The position numbers were made by a program, and so were the translations under genes. Shown here in pieces: positions 51,728-62,188 of a stretch of 64,000 nt of DNA (position 1 is its first letter; each line of letters starts with the position of its first letter). The notes beneath the pieces are model-generated. The model did not search any database, had not been told where the DNA came from, and worked only from the letters and a program-made list of their open reading frames with translations. The DNA is from JACWAE01 sp963847595 (GTDB lineage: Bacteria; Chloroflexota; Dehalococcoidia; SZUA-161), in NCBI GenBank assembly GCA_963847595.1, contig CAWKAJ010000002.1, forward strand, positions 248,001-312,000, written 5' to 3'.

Positions 51728-52387
51728 ATGGAAGATACTAACATTGAACGCATAGCAGCCGCACAATCCCTCTATACTAAGCCTCTTCTTGCGGTATACG
51801 ATTGGCTCTTGCTTGGGCTGTACTGCCGCTTTGTATGGAGATGCCCCTCAAGTCATATGCTGGAGCTGTACAACCGGCATGTTTCAGTAAACCATCTGGA
51901 TGTGGGTGTGGGAACGGGTTACTTTTTGGATCGATGCAAGTTTCCGACCGCCAACCCTCGACTCGCGTTAATGGATCTCAATCGCAATTGCCTCGAGGTA
52001 TCCGGAAAGCGCCTAGCCCGGTACAAACCTTCGGTATACCAGAAGAACGTTTTAGACGCTATCAATATTAACACCCCAGGTTTTGACTCGATAGGAATGA
52101 TGAACCTGCTCCACTGCTTGCCCGGCAATATAAAGAGCAAAGGAGTTGTGTTTGAAAATCTTAGAGCACTGTTGAACCCAAACGGGGTTGTATTCGGTTC
52201 GACTTTCCTGTACGGTGGGGTTCAGAGAAGCCTCCTGGCAACTTACACCTTGCATCTAACTAATCGTTGGGGATTAATGACAAATATGGAAGATGACCTG
52301 GAAGGCCTGAAAGCAATTCTAGCCCGACATTTTGCAGATAGTATTGTTCAAGTAACAGGATGCGTTGCTCTTTTTGTGGCCTTATAG
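51728..52387 (+). CDS. Class I SAM-dependent methyltransferase
   Basis: A 219-aa methyltransferase (start at ATG 51728, or GTG 51713). Seen: HLDVGVGTGYFLDRCKF (motif I), LALMDLNRNCLEV (motif II), and FDSIGMMNLLHCLPGNIKSKGVVFENL (motif IV). The N-terminal 45 residues contain a hydrophobic stretch (LLAVYDWLLLGLYCRFVW) that may bind membrane. Substrate unknown. Confidence 0.82.
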   Translation: MEDTNIERIAAAQSLYTKPLLAVYDWLLLGLYCRFVWRCPSSHMLELYNRHVSVNHLDVGVGTGYFLDRCKFPTANPRLALMDLNRNCLEVSGKRLARYKPSVYQKNVLDAININTPGFDSIGMMNLLHCLPGNIKSKGVVFENLRALLNPNGVVFGSTFLYGGVQRSLLATYTLHLTNRWGLMTNMEDDLEGLKAILARHFADSIVQVTGCVALFVAL

Positions 52388-52596
52388 ACTGCTTTGCACG
52401 CCATCCACCGAGTTTCATGCAGAATTTGCGTCGTTTGCCTCACCCAAAATGTCATAGATTTTCAACACTTTTCGCGGCCCTTTTATGACTTCTTCACGTC
52501 AATATGTATATCATAGCTATGTTGTGAGATTGTGTAACGCAGAGCTAATTCGTCGAGCAGACGAAGTGATTATCCCCCAAAAGTGAGGAGGTGCTC

Positions 52597-53250
52597 ATGA
52601 AAACGGCCGAGCTGGCAGACCTCATTAAAAGCCGCCGCTCCATTCGCATTTGGCAGGAGAGGCAAGTTCCCGAGGACTTGCTGCGTCAGGCAGTAGAGTT
52701 AGCCACCTATGCCCCTAATGCAGGCAACCAGCAAATTTGGTACTTTTACATCATCCTCAATAAGAAGATAATCGGTTCCATTGCGGATGCCGTACAGGCC
52801 AGTGCCGACTACATAGCCTCCTGGCCTGAAGCAGCTAAGTTCGGTGAAACTACCACGAGGATGCTACAAAGATCGAGTTTCTTCCGCAACGCACCCGCAG
52901 CCATTGCGGTAGCTGCCAAGCAGTACCAATCTCCTCTGGAACAGCTTTCGGCAATCCGGGAGGGAACTGACCCCAGAGCCAGACAAATCCGTCAGGCACG
53001 TAGTACAGCCAATGCTAGAATCCAGTCGGTAGCTTCAGCGATTGCCTACCTGCTCCTAGTATTGCATCAAATGGGGCTAGGTGCAGTGTGGATGACAGGT
53101 CCGATGCAAGCCAAATATGAGATAGAGAAGATTCTTAGAGTGCCTGAAGAGATGGACTTAGTCGCTTTCCTTCCTGTTGGCTATCCGGCCGAAACGCCAG
53201 CGCTGCGGGAAAGGAAACCGGTCAAAGAAGTCTGTCAATTTGTCAAGTAG
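52597..53250 (+). CDS. Nitroreductase family protein
   Basis: FMN-dependent reductase, 217 aa. Seen: LIKSRRSIRIWQERQVPEDL, LATYAPNAGNQQIWYF (FMN-binding), and C-terminal FLPVGYPAETPALRERKPV. The ATG has AGGAGG six bases upstream. It may reduce nitro compounds, quinones or act in dehalogenation-like or cofactor reactions; which is not visible. Confidence 0.9.
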   Translation: MKTAELADLIKSRRSIRIWQERQVPEDLLRQAVELATYAPNAGNQQIWYFYIILNKKIIGSIADAVQASADYIASWPEAAKFGETTTRMLQRSSFFRNAPAAIAVAAKQYQSPLEQLSAIREGTDPRARQIRQARSTANARIQSVASAIAYLLLVLHQMGLGAVWMTGPMQAKYEIEKILRVPEEMDLVAFLPVGYPAETPALRERKPVKEVCQFVK

Positions 53251-53495
53251 CATAGCTTTTCAGGCTCTAATAGGGTTTCCGTTATGGCTAATTGTTTCTG
53301 AGAGAAAAAGCCCTCCGCCGCCGCAATCTCATCCAGTGTCTAGCTTGGTTTTCACCGTTGCGCGCTGACCTGATGTTGCTCTATAATAGTTAGGTTAAGC
53401 TGTGACCATGGTCCACCGTTCTTGATATGAGAAGGATTTACGTAATCGGAAACGGCGTGATGCAATAGAAAGCTCGGGGAATTCTTCCCCTTAAA

Positions 53496-55201
53496 ATGCA
53501 AGATATTTCAAAAAATACCAGACCGCCTCGTGGTAAGCTGGATTACAAGTGGATTGCCCTTTCCAACACGACTCTTTCGATGCTGCTGGGCTTCCTCAAC
53601 ATGTCGAGCTGTGCTCCTGGCACTGCCGGTCATCTTCAGGGGCATTGGTATTAACCCACTGGCCCCAGGTAGCTCAGACTACCTGCTGTGGCTGCTGATG
53701 GGGTATATGCTGGTAACAGCCGTCTTTGTTGTTGCCTTTGGCCGTCTGGGAGACATGTTCGGACGAACCCGCATGTACAACCTTGGCTTTGCCATCTTTA
53801 CCGTGGGTTCGCTTTTATGTGCCGTGACCTGGAGTACCGGGCCAGCCGGGGCAATTGAGTTGATCCTCTTCCGCGTCGTGCAAGGCAATTGGTGGTGCCT
53901 TCTTATTTGCTAACTCGGCAGCCATTCTCACTGATGCTTTTCCCGAAAACCAGCGGGGCATGGCTCTGGGTCTAAACCAGGTAGCTGGCATCGCCGGCTC
54001 TTTTTTGGGCATTCTGGTGGGTGGACTTCTGTCTCAGGTAGGGTGGCGATGGGTATTCCTCTTCAACGTGCCCATCGGGCTAGCAGGAACTATCTGGGCA
54101 TACCGTTCCCTCCGCGAGGTAGGCACCCGAAAGAGGGAGCCTATCGACTGGTTAGGTAACCTCACCTTTGCCGCCGGCTTGACCATGATCCTGGTAGGCG
54201 TCATCTATGGCATCAATCCCAGCGCCACTTCGTCTATGAGTTGGACAACCCCCTTCGTATTGGGCATGTTCGGTGGCGGCATAGTTCTTCTGGTAGCCTT
54301 CTTCCTCATTGAGCAACGTGTAAAAGCGCCGATGTTCCGGCTCGATTTGTTCCGCATCCGTGCGTTCGCTGCGGGAAATTTGGCCGGGTTCATGGCATCT
54401 ATGGCCCGGGGCGGATTTATGCTTATGCTCACTATATGGCTGCAGGGTATCTGGCTGCCCCTGCACGGCTATGATTTTGAGGTAACACCGCTCTGGGCAG
54501 GCATATATATGATACCTTCCAGCATAGGAATTCTGTTGCTCGGACCGCTCTCAGGCCGATTATCTGACCGCTATGGAGCACGCTATTTTGCTACAGGCGC
54601 CATGATTCTTACGGCGGTTGGCTTCTCACTTCTCTTAGCCCTACCGGTGAACTTCAAATATCCACTGTTCGCAGCGGTAATCTTTCTCGACGGCATATCC
54701 ATGGGCATGTTCATGGCCCCCAACACTGCGGCGATCATGAACAGCCTTCCGCCCCAGCATCGTGGAGCAGGTTCCGGCATGAGGGCAACGCTTATGAACG
54801 TGGGCAGTCCTTTGTCCATGGCGATTATCTTTTCTCTGATGGTCGTCGGGTTGAATGCCTCAATGCCGGCCGCCCTATATAGTGGCCTTGTGCAGAACGG
54901 CATACCTGCCCAGATTGCCCAACAAGTGGCCAGTGCACCGCCTGTAGGCTACCTGTTTGCCGCGTTTCTGGGGTACAATCCTCTGGGTACCGTGATTCCG
55001 GCTAGCGTGTTGCATTCTCTGCCAGCGCAGCAGGCAGCCACTATCACCTCTAGAGCTTTCTTCCCCCAGCTTATTGACACCGCTTTCCACCGTGGTCTCG
55101 TTGAGGTACTGATCTTCTCTATTATAATGTGTCTTATCGGAGCCGCCGCTTCCTGGGTTCGGGGTGGTAAGTACGTCTACCACGAAGAGGCTAAGTCCTA
55201 G
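53496..55201 (+). pseudogene. DHA2-type MFS transporter with two frameshifts
   Basis: Three plus-strand frames make one MFS exporter. Frame from ATG 53496: MQDISKNTRPPRGKLDYKW ... MLLGFLNMS; then a shift near 53607 to VLLALPVIFRGIGINPLAP ... ILFRVVQG; a second shift near 53885 to IGGAFLFANSAAILTDAF and on to 55201. Each shift is one extra base. The joined protein has motif A (GRLGDMFGRTRMYNLG), motif C (GIAGSFLGILVGGLLSQVGWR) and about 14 helices. It is either decayed or an assembly artefact. It is related in type to the intact exporter at 35277-36857. Confidence 0.8.
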
Positions 55202-55433
55202 CGCAAAGGTTATGCTTCCAGGTCTGGGCTACACAAAGAAAACTATTCGGGGGTGAGAAGCCTTGTCCTGTCTCGAGTATATAGCAGTCCAAAAAGGGAA
55301 TCAACCAGTGAATCCACCGACATTGGTGTCCCCGCTCAACACATATACGTAGTCCAACCTTTAAAAGCTTACACGTTGCGCTAAAATTCAAATGTCCTTC
55401 CTGGACATTCGGCTTATTGAAATTCCCGGAGGG

Positions 55434-56360
55434 TCAGTGTGGTCTCAGCAGGAGAATCGGGGTGGTGACTCCGTGCAAGACCTTCTCTGCGACGCTGCCA
55501 AAGACCCACCGGCCGAGCCCAGAGCGTCCGTGCGTCGACATCACAATGAGGCTTGCCCTGTTCTCGCTAACGTATTCGACTATTGTTTCAGCGGGTTTCC
55601 CTATCAGCACCTCTGAACGCACGTTTAATCCGGAATCCCTGAGTTGCTTCTCCATTTTAGCCAGATATCGTTCATCCTGGCACTTCCAACCTTGCACCAT
55701 CTCATCCCAGTCAGAGGGGGCAGGAGCATAGTATGTAGCGGGCAATGTGGGGTCGCAGAGCGCGAGCAGTACTATTTCAATCGACCCGGGGTCGCTCCGT
55801 TTCGCCACGGCTTCGGCATGGGGCAGAACGGATTCAGCCAGCTCAGAGCAATCAAGGGGAACCAGTATTATGCGTATTGGCAGATGGTCATGTACAATCT
55901 CCGGGGGGAGCCCTGCTCTAACAAGCCATACAGGCACTTTCGAGGCGCGCAGCACTTTATCTGCAATGTTGCCCATAGTCCAACGCTGAACTCCGGTGCG
56001 CCCGTTAGTTGCCATCAGGATGAGGTCGACACCGTTGTCCTCTGCGTAGCGCAGTATCTCCTCTGCCGGATGGCCTATGGCTAAAACGCCTAGAGATTGA
56101 ATGCTCTCAGCACAGACCTCAGCATGTTTGGTATGCTGCACGTCGCGGCATAAGCTACCTACAGTCTCAGCAGCCCTTTCAATATATCCTTTATGCAGTG
56201 CCACGAGATTTTTTTCTTCAGGCGGTATGATGTGAAGGAGGGTTATCTGCTCCAGTTTGAGGCTTACGATGATTTCTCCGGCGTAGGGAAACACAACTTC
56301 GGCCAACTCCGACCCATCCAAGGGAACAAGAATGTGTTTATACATTGCATGCGCATTCAT
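55434..56360 (-). CDS. Tandem universal stress protein
   Basis: A 308-aa protein with two UspA domains. Seen: ILVPLDGSELAEVVFPYA at the start and the first ATP-loop MATNGRTGVQRWTMGNIADKV; then IILVPLDCSELAESVLPHAE and STHGRSGLGRWVFGSVAEKV with the canonical GxxGx8-9GS. The start at 56360 or ATG 56345 is not settled, as neither has a clear site. A stress-related ATP-binding role is usual. Confidence 0.92.
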   Translation of the reverse strand: MNAHAMYKHILVPLDGSELAEVVFPYAGEIIVSLKLEQITLLHIIPPEEKNLVALHKGYIERAAETVGSLCRDVQHTKHAEVCAESIQSLGVLAIGHPAEEILRYAEDNGVDLILMATNGRTGVQRWTMGNIADKVLRASKVPVWLVRAGLPPEIVHDHLPIRIILVPLDCSELAESVLPHAEAVAKRSDPGSIEIVLLALCDPTLPATYYAPAPSDWDEMVQGWKCQDERYLAKMEKQLRDSGLNVRSEVLIGKPAETIVEYVSENRASLIVMSTHGRSGLGRWVFGSVAEKVLHGVTTPILLLRPH

Positions 56361-56752
56361 GGTTCATATAGTTCGGGATTCCCCATTTCAACTCGTGATG
56401 AGGCGATACCTATCCCTCATCGCCTCAAGGCTGACAATATATAACCCTTTGGCGCTGGTTGTCAAGCCATCTCGGAGCCGAACCCTGTTGCAGCCCGCAA
56501 CCTCCACACCCTCCCCTGCCCAACACCACTCCCAAGCTCCAAAATTCAAAGCAGAATCCCTCAAGCCCGGCGGGCTAAAGGCTTGCCTTTGGGAAGTAAG
56601 ACCTTTATACTGAGTTTTGTACCAAGAGCATTTTTGAGTACTCCCAGATGCGCTAGCTTGGGGAGCTAGTTATTGTTGGCTGGTCTATTTCTCGAAGGTA
56701 GGCCATATTTTATCCGGCTAGACTCCTAGGGGCATCGATCGAATGAGGAGAA
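56361..56752. other. 392-bp intergenic region
   Basis: Promoter region between divergent genes for a Usp (minus) and yajC (plus). No gene or repeat supported. Confidence 0.5.
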
Positions 56753-57127
56753 ATGAAGATGGCAAAAAGTAAGATATTGGTCCCGGGGTTATTAGCGGGG
56801 CTGCTGGTTGGGCTATTATTCATTAGTAGCTGCACGCAATCATCGTCAGAAGGAAATTCAGCGTCAACTAGGTTTGAATGGATATACTACGCTATCATTG
56901 TAATAGTTATTATTGCGGTATTTTATCTCTTTATGATTAGGCCACAGTCTAATCAGCGTAAGCAGCAGCAGAAACTGATGACTGAGCTAAAGCCCGGTGA
57001 TCAGGTCATAGGGGCTGGTGGAATCTATGGGGAAATAGAAAGCGTGGATGCAGATACCGTAGTACTGAAAGTGGAGTCTGGAGCCAAGATAAGAGTGGCG
57101 AAACAGAGTATTGCGGTCAAGCGTTAG
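56753..57127 (+). CDS. yajC: YajC-like preprotein translocase subunit with a lipoprotein-like leader
   Basis: A 124-aa protein. The C-terminal half is YajC-like: WIYYAIIVIVIIAVFYLFMI (membrane helix), RPQSNQRKQQQKLMTELKPGDQVI, GGIYGEI and a KVESGAKIRVAKQSIA strand. Unusually, an N-terminal hydrophobic segment precedes it, LLVGLLFISSC with a Cys at about residue 27, which reads as a lipoprotein signal. Normal YajC has only one helix. No secD/secF is near. Ribosome-binding site GAGGAGAA. Confidence 0.85.
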   Translation: MKMAKSKILVPGLLAGLLVGLLFISSCTQSSSEGNSASTRFEWIYYAIIVIVIIAVFYLFMIRPQSNQRKQQQKLMTELKPGDQVIGAGGIYGEIESVDADTVVLKVESGAKIRVAKQSIAVKR

Positions 57128-57626
57128 TAGAGCAGCATCTGAGAGCACAAAACCTACGGCAACTGCCCGAGAAATATTCCATAATTGACAAAACGCTATT
57201 TGGTGCAGGTCAATGTTGTGAGTTCTCCCTCAGCGCTCCAAAACCTCTTCATTTTGCTCACCCCTTCGTGGCCGCGGCTATCGAGGTGCCGCTAAAGACC
57301 TTGATATTGGGGTGCAATAAAGGGGCAACTCGACGACTCTGGCGCCGGGCGGGATAAACACAGGGTTCATTATTCTCCCTCTAGTTGTGCTGATGCTGAT
57401 AAACCTACTATACTGGTTCTTCTGGAGAAAAAAGCCGACGAATGGATCGTCGCGATAGAACCGAAATACCTGTGTCAGCGTATGTAAGTAAAGCACAAAG
57501 AGATAAGAGCATGGCAATAGAGGGAATGGCTATCGATAAGGGTACTCGACAACCAATTTCAACCAGAGTATCATGCACAGATGAGACTGTCTTGAGCCCA
57601 ACGATCATTTTTACAGGAGAGGCACA
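57128..57626. other. 499-bp region without a confirmed gene
   Basis: It includes a 45-codon open stretch (57321-57458) that encodes a hydrophobic helix (FIILPLVVLMLINLLYWFFW) but has no start codon. Could be the tail of a lost membrane protein. No repeats. Confidence 0.4.
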
Positions 57627-58394
57627 ATGGCGACTAATCCGGATGCATTTAGAGAGGAGCGCTGGCGTTCTCCGGAATATGTGGATTGGTGGATTAATGA
57701 CCAAGTCAGGGAAGGAGACCGGAGACTTTTACGCAGGAAACTGCTATCCTTTATTCCTTTTGAATCCGAGGCCAGCTTGCGGGTTTTGGATGTTGGTGGA
57801 GGCGCTGGTGGACTTAGCATGGAAATCCTAACGGCATATCCGAAATGCAGTGTCGTTTGCCAGGATTTCTCGGAGGCTATGCTGGGCCACGCCCGGCTCA
57901 GCTTGGCACAATTCTCGGAACGGGTGACATTTGTCATGAGCGACCTCCGGGATTCCACCTGGTCGCAGATTATCGATGGTAGCTTTGATGCTGTTGTTAC
58001 GTGCTCAGCGTTGCACAACGTCCCTGGCCGAATCCGGGAAATCTACCGCGAAGTCTTCAGGCTAGTTAATTCCGGTGGATGTTTCCTTAACTGCGATCTT
58101 GTGCCTCCGCCGGGACCCATGCTCGCAAAAATATACCTGAAGAACCGGCTTGCCGCTCACCGGGCCAGGATTAAAGAGGAAACCGGAGTGGATAAAAGCC
58201 TCGAAGAGATTGAAAAGGAGTGGCGGGAGCGTCGGAGTCACTATGCTCAATGGCCGGGAGGAACAGAAAGAGGATTCCGGATATCTGCCAGCGTTACCAA
58301 CCATCTGGAATGGTTGAGCCAGGCCGGGTTTGATGAAGTAGATTGCCTCTGGAAAGACGCATGTCGCGCTATTGTCGGCGGCTTCAAACGCTGA
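57627..58394 (+). CDS. Class I SAM-dependent methyltransferase
   Basis: A 255-aa methyltransferase. Seen: LRVLDVGGGAGGLSMEIL (motif I), CQDFSEAML (motif II), FDAVVTCSALHNVPGRIREIY (motif IV) and a NSGGCFLNCDLV strand. The ATG has AGGAGAGG. The C-terminal part has a long helical insert (KEETGVDKSLEEIEKEWRER). Substrate unknown. Confidence 0.88.
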   Translation: MATNPDAFREERWRSPEYVDWWINDQVREGDRRLLRRKLLSFIPFESEASLRVLDVGGGAGGLSMEILTAYPKCSVVCQDFSEAMLGHARLSLAQFSERVTFVMSDLRDSTWSQIIDGSFDAVVTCSALHNVPGRIREIYREVFRLVNSGGCFLNCDLVPPPGPMLAKIYLKNRLAAHRARIKEETGVDKSLEEIEKEWRERRSHYAQWPGGTERGFRISASVTNHLEWLSQAGFDEVDCLWKDACRAIVGGFKR

Positions 58395-58733
58395 GAGCGA
58401 CCAGCCTCGACCTTGAACTTGTGAGGCTAACTGATTGAGGAGCGCACCCAGCTTTGAATAGCGCGCCAATGAGTGGGGGTTGCATCCTCTGTCGGGGAGG
58501 TATTGAACCAAGGCTATTACGTTGTTGTAGTTAGCGATGGAGTATCATCAGCAAACAACGACGCACATTAGAGATCGATGACGAATTTAAGAAGGCTGCG
58601 CGAAGTGGTAACTCACAACGAAATTCTTCAAGCCTGGGGCCTTCAAAGCGTTTCATGATGCCAGACAGTAAATAAAGATAGCTGGCAATAGTTTCACCAA
58701 AGCCTTGAACAGCTGGATTCGCTATGGCTTTGA
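58395..58733. other. 339-bp intergenic region
   Basis: Nothing supported; no repeat or gene seen. Converging genes flank it. Confidence 0.5.
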
Positions 58734-59174
58734 TTAGTATATAGTCACCGCTTCACTGCCCGCGGTCACGTTGTCGAGTTCGCAGTAGATCGTTAATGTT
58801 GTGTTCCCCCCAACGGTCGAGGCGCTGGGCTTGATGGTGACGTTTGTGCCGCCAATGAGCGTGACAGAGTAGTTACCGTCTGCCGTCACTGCAAAAGATA
58901 GCACGTCTCCAGCAGTCGGAGACGACAAATTGGCGACGATGTCTGCTGCACTCGGAAGCGCCAGAGTATGCGCTGAGGCAGTAGTGTCAAAGCGGTATAG
59001 CACGTATTGATCGAACTGAGCACCAGTCACACTGATGTCAGCAGCCCCGGCGTTATAGAAGCTGCTGGCCTGGGACCCGCCCGAGGACCCGACGCAGGAA
59101 GCTAGAGGGAACAGGCTGAGCGCCATGAGGATTAGAAGAGCGGGAACATACCAGCGGGTAGACTTCCATTTCAT
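58734..59174 (-). CDS. Small secreted lipoprotein
   Basis: A 146-aa predicted lipoprotein. Start ATG 59174 with AAAGGAGG before it. Seen: a hydrophobic signal ending in the lipobox FPLASC, then beta-rich repeats (SVTGAQFDQYVLYRFDTT; YSVTLIGGTNVTIKPSA) of a bacterial Ig-like or carbohydrate-binding type. Extracytoplasmic surface protein of unknown role. Confidence 0.75.
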   Translation of the reverse strand: MKWKSTRWYVPALLILMALSLFPLASCVGSSGGSQASSFYNAGAADISVTGAQFDQYVLYRFDTTASAHTLALPSAADIVANLSSPTAGDVLSFAVTADGNYSVTLIGGTNVTIKPSASTVGGNTTLTIYCELDNVTAGSEAVTIY

Positions 59175-59543
59175 ATGTTCCTCCTTTGCCAATTAAGGCA
59201 GAACTCGGTATAAATCTGCATTGAGAATACGATCATCCATGCCCTGATGTCTCACTGGATTGCGAAGGGCTTCTGTCGGGGTAAGAAAAGTTCTCTCTCC
59301 CCACTGGACAGGGTAACTGTCCTATTGCCAGGTGCACGCTGTTTTTTGATTCTGTTTGCCAAAACCAAAACCCTTGCTATCCCCCACAAATTAAGTCAGG
59401 TGGCCTGAAACAGGACTCCGCCGTTATGATCGTAGCGGCAGGTCAAACCATGCATCCCGACTCGGGCGAGGAAGCTCGACATTTGAACCTAATCCTCTCG
59501 AATCTACCGCTTTGGATTTTCTCACTTTGAGAAGGTTCATCAG
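59175..59543. other. 369-bp intergenic region
   Basis: No gene. Includes a small GGACAG ... CTGTCC inverted repeat near 59315-59331. Confidence 0.45.
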
Positions 59544-60290
59544 TTACTCTCCGGGGGTTGAATTAAGTGTAGTGCCTTGACCTTCCGGCCGGACCATGAT
59601 ACTGGCAGCACTAATGGCGCCATTGCTATCAAGTGTCCCGAAAACGGTCAGAGAATCGCCCACACTAAGGTCTGATAAGGCTCCCGTGGCTGTCTTCTGA
59701 ATGACGGTATTTGAATCGACATTCACCGTCACCTGTCCTTGCGCAGTCGTCACGGTCAGAGTATTGCCGCTAATCCCGCTAATAGTGCCCACAGTACCCG
59801 GACGCCCTGTCCCACCATTGGGGAAGCCGTTACCTGGGCTGTTCCTTGGTCTCGAGAACCCTCCACCATTTCCAGGAGTCGCCCCAGTCGGCGGGGTGAA
59901 TTGACCGCCTTGGCCCTGCGGCCGGACCGTAATGGACGTAGCATTAATATTACCGCTATTGTCCGTGGTCCATATGACGGTCACGAACTCACCTTGACTA
60001 AGATCCGAAAGAGTGCTTTCAACTGTCTTCTCAATGATAGTGCCAGAGCCGACGTTCACAGTTACTTGTCCCTGCGAGGTAGTTAAGGCCAAGGTATTAC
60101 CATTTATGGCCGCAAGGGTTCCATTAACGCCCTGACGCTGCACCGAGTTCGGCTGAGATGTCGCTGGCGTAGGCGTGGGCGATGCGGCTGGCGAAGATGT
60201 TGAGGAGCAGGCCACCGTTATCACAACCAGGGTAATTATCACAATTGCAGCTAATCCGTAGAAAATGGAATTTTTGAGGCTTGTTTTCAT
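59544..60290 (-). CDS. DUF5666-like repeat lipoprotein
   Basis: A 248-aa lipoprotein with ATG at 60290 and GGAGGG before it. Seen: signal and lipobox (VVITVAC), a Ser/Pro/Thr-rich linker, then two copies of a DUF5666-like unit: GNTLALTTSQGQVTVNVGS ... TVRPQGQ and GNTLTVTTAQGQVTVNVDS ... MVRPEGQ, split by a Gly/Pro/Asn-rich stretch. Surface-exposed, unknown role. Confidence 0.8.
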   Translation of the reverse strand: MKTSLKNSIFYGLAAIVIITLVVITVACSSTSSPAASPTPTPATSQPNSVQRQGVNGTLAAINGNTLALTTSQGQVTVNVGSGTIIEKTVESTLSDLSQGEFVTVIWTTDNSGNINATSITVRPQGQGGQFTPPTGATPGNGGGFSRPRNSPGNGFPNGGTGRPGTVGTISGISGNTLTVTTAQGQVTVNVDSNTVIQKTATGALSDLSVGDSLTVFGTLDSNGAISAASIMVRPEGQGTTLNSTPGE

Positions 60291-61128
60291 CGGTGAACCC
60301 TCCATCGTGGCATATGCATGGGCTGAGTCCTCTCACTGCTGGAGACCATATGGTCATATCTTCCTCTCAGTATCATATAAAGATAAGGCTTCAGGCAATT
60401 GGTACTCCCTCCAGGAACTTGAGTCTGATCGAATCTTGCCTTAGTGCTTTTGGCGCCTCATCTGTCCAGGCAATATGCTCAACTCCTATTATGACTTTCT
60501 GCTACCTTAATCATCCTATGGCAGAAGTTGCCCATTGAACAAGCGCTTGCCGCAGTTTGGACCTTCTCAAAGCACTACCCATTCTCTACCCCGTTGCCCA
60601 GCTCAGCATAGTTTGCCTCTTCCTTATGATGATGGCGCAACATTGGTTAATTTTACTCCCAATATAATGACTGCATATCATGAAGAAATTATAGAGAGAT
60701 TGTGCTTTCTCTGTGCAATTGTCTGTATCCAGCGAAATCGAGACCCTTGTGAGACAGGCGTCAACTGCCACTTTGGGGGTTTCTCCTGCACTCAGCTAGA
60801 TTCAACAAAAAATGTTGTTCTGCAGCACTCGGCCACCGCAAGACTAATTATTTTGGAGGCTTTTGAGGGCGTGATGAAGCTACACGATGCAGTAGTCGGC
60901 CAGCTTGAAGTAGACGCAACTTTTGTAACGTGACTATTTACCGTGCCAAATTGACCTTTAGAGTAATTGTAGTTCTCCTGACTTAGAAGCACAATAAAGT
61001 GTAAACGAGGGCATCAGTTCGCTGAGATAAGCTAATTCCGAATGAATGAAGCTCCGTAAGGCTCGAGGCATTATGCTCGTTAATTAACCAGTGGTAAGTA
61101 ATCCTTCAGCAAGAATGGGAGGAACCAG
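60291..61128. other. 838-bp intergenic region
   Basis: No gene is supported. A plus frame (60535-60933) of 132 codons is open but has unusual composition and no ribosome-binding site. The far end carries the ribosome-binding site for the gene at 61129. Confidence 0.45.
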
Positions 61129-61377
61129 TTGATATTTGGTGTTATTCTTCCCTTCGTCGCACTTGTTATCGTGGGTGGGCTACTGGCTTTACTCTTGATA
61201 AGACATGAAATCGGAGAGGTAAAGGGTCTTTGGCAAACAACCCGTCAAAGGTTCCTTCCAGTGGTTCGAAAAATCCTTCCGAGGTATCAGATGACAAGCC
61301 ATCGCCACATGAAGTCAAGGCGCGATGCAAACCATACAAGCAGATTACCCAGGAGGACCGCCCGCAGCCGAACGTGA
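61129..61377 (+). CDS. Small single-helix membrane protein
   Basis: An 82-aa frame starting with TTG at 61129 and a GGGAGGAACCAG site. Seen: a hydrophobic helix (MIFGVILPFVALVIVGGLLA), then KGLWQTTRQRF and a basic tail. A second frame (61230-61412), Pro/Ser/Lys-rich, overlaps its 3' half, so a frameshift near 61225 that swaps the tail is possible. No family. Confidence 0.45.
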   Translation: MIFGVILPFVALVIVGGLLALLLIRHEIGEVKGLWQTTRQRFLPVVRKILPRYQMTSHRHMKSRRDANHTSRLPRRTARSRT

Positions 61378-61662
61378 ACGAGGAAAATCAGAGCCATCCA
61401 TGGAGATGGTGAAACGATAAATATGTCGCCAATCTTCGAAGACCGCATCAAGCACTACCCGCTACTACTATTAGAAACCCTGCAGCCAAGTATCTCGGGA
61501 TTCACTGATTTGTGAGCTAGAGTGCATAAGAAGGATATTCTTGAAGCATTAAATGTAGCATTACGCTAATCTAAAATAGCTCTAACATGCTGCTAAGGAT
61601 TCGCCTATCTGGTCAAGTGATATAATTGGAACTCTGAGACAGCAGTTTCTAAAGGAGGAGTC

Positions 61663-62094
61663 ATGCGAAGATTAGTCATTGTGCTAATCCTTTTGATCGT
61701 CCTTGTGTCCGTGCTCGGTGCGTTTGGCTGCACTAGGAAACAAGCAACACCTGCGCCATCATCAACACCCACGCCCACATCAATAGCGGCAGCCACGCCT
61801 ACGCCACCTACATCAACAGCCACACCAGCCGCTCTTTTTCTCAAAGTAACAAGCCCCGAAGACGAAAGCGCTGTGAGCACCTCAAGCATCCAGGTCAGCG
61901 GCAGTACCATCGCCGGTGCCGTGGTGAGCGTAACTGTGAATGACAACACGCAGATGGCGGATGTGGGCCAGAATGGCAACTTCCAAGTTACGGTTCCGCT
62001 TGAGGAGGGTGTGAACCAGATAGATGTAGTCGCCAGCGACCCGCAAGGCGATGAGCAATCTGCCAACGTCACAGTTATGATGTACGCTCCGTAA
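61663..62094 (+). CDS. Secreted lipoprotein with an Ig-like domain
   Basis: A 143-aa lipoprotein. AGGAGG precedes the ATG. Seen: signal and lipobox (VLGAFGC), a Thr/Pro/Ser-rich linker (about 25-65), then an Ig-like fold (VTSPEDESAVSTSSIQVSGS ... GNFQVTVPLEEGVNQIDVVA) as in bacterial surface and sugar-binding proteins. It is 94 bp from the next secreted protein. Confidence 0.8.
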   Translation: MRRLVIVLILLIVLVSVLGAFGCTRKQATPAPSSTPTPTSIAAATPTPPTSTATPAALFLKVTSPEDESAVSTSSIQVSGSTIAGAVVSVTVNDNTQMADVGQNGNFQVTVPLEEGVNQIDVVASDPQGDEQSANVTVMMYAP

Positions 62095-62188
62095 AAATTG
62101 GGAGGATTGGGTAATTACCAAACGCCGACTTTTTCGTTTATATATAGTGAACAGGCAATATTCTAGAGATTGAGGAGGAGGGAAAGAG

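Noticed and set aside
57321..57458. 45-codon stretch encoding a hydrophobic helix
   Set aside because: No start codon in frame before the helix, so it is at best a remnant.
60535..60933. Plus frame of 132 codons in the 60-kb gap
   Set aside because: No ribosome-binding site, unusual composition and no motif; the minus frame there is equally unconvincing.
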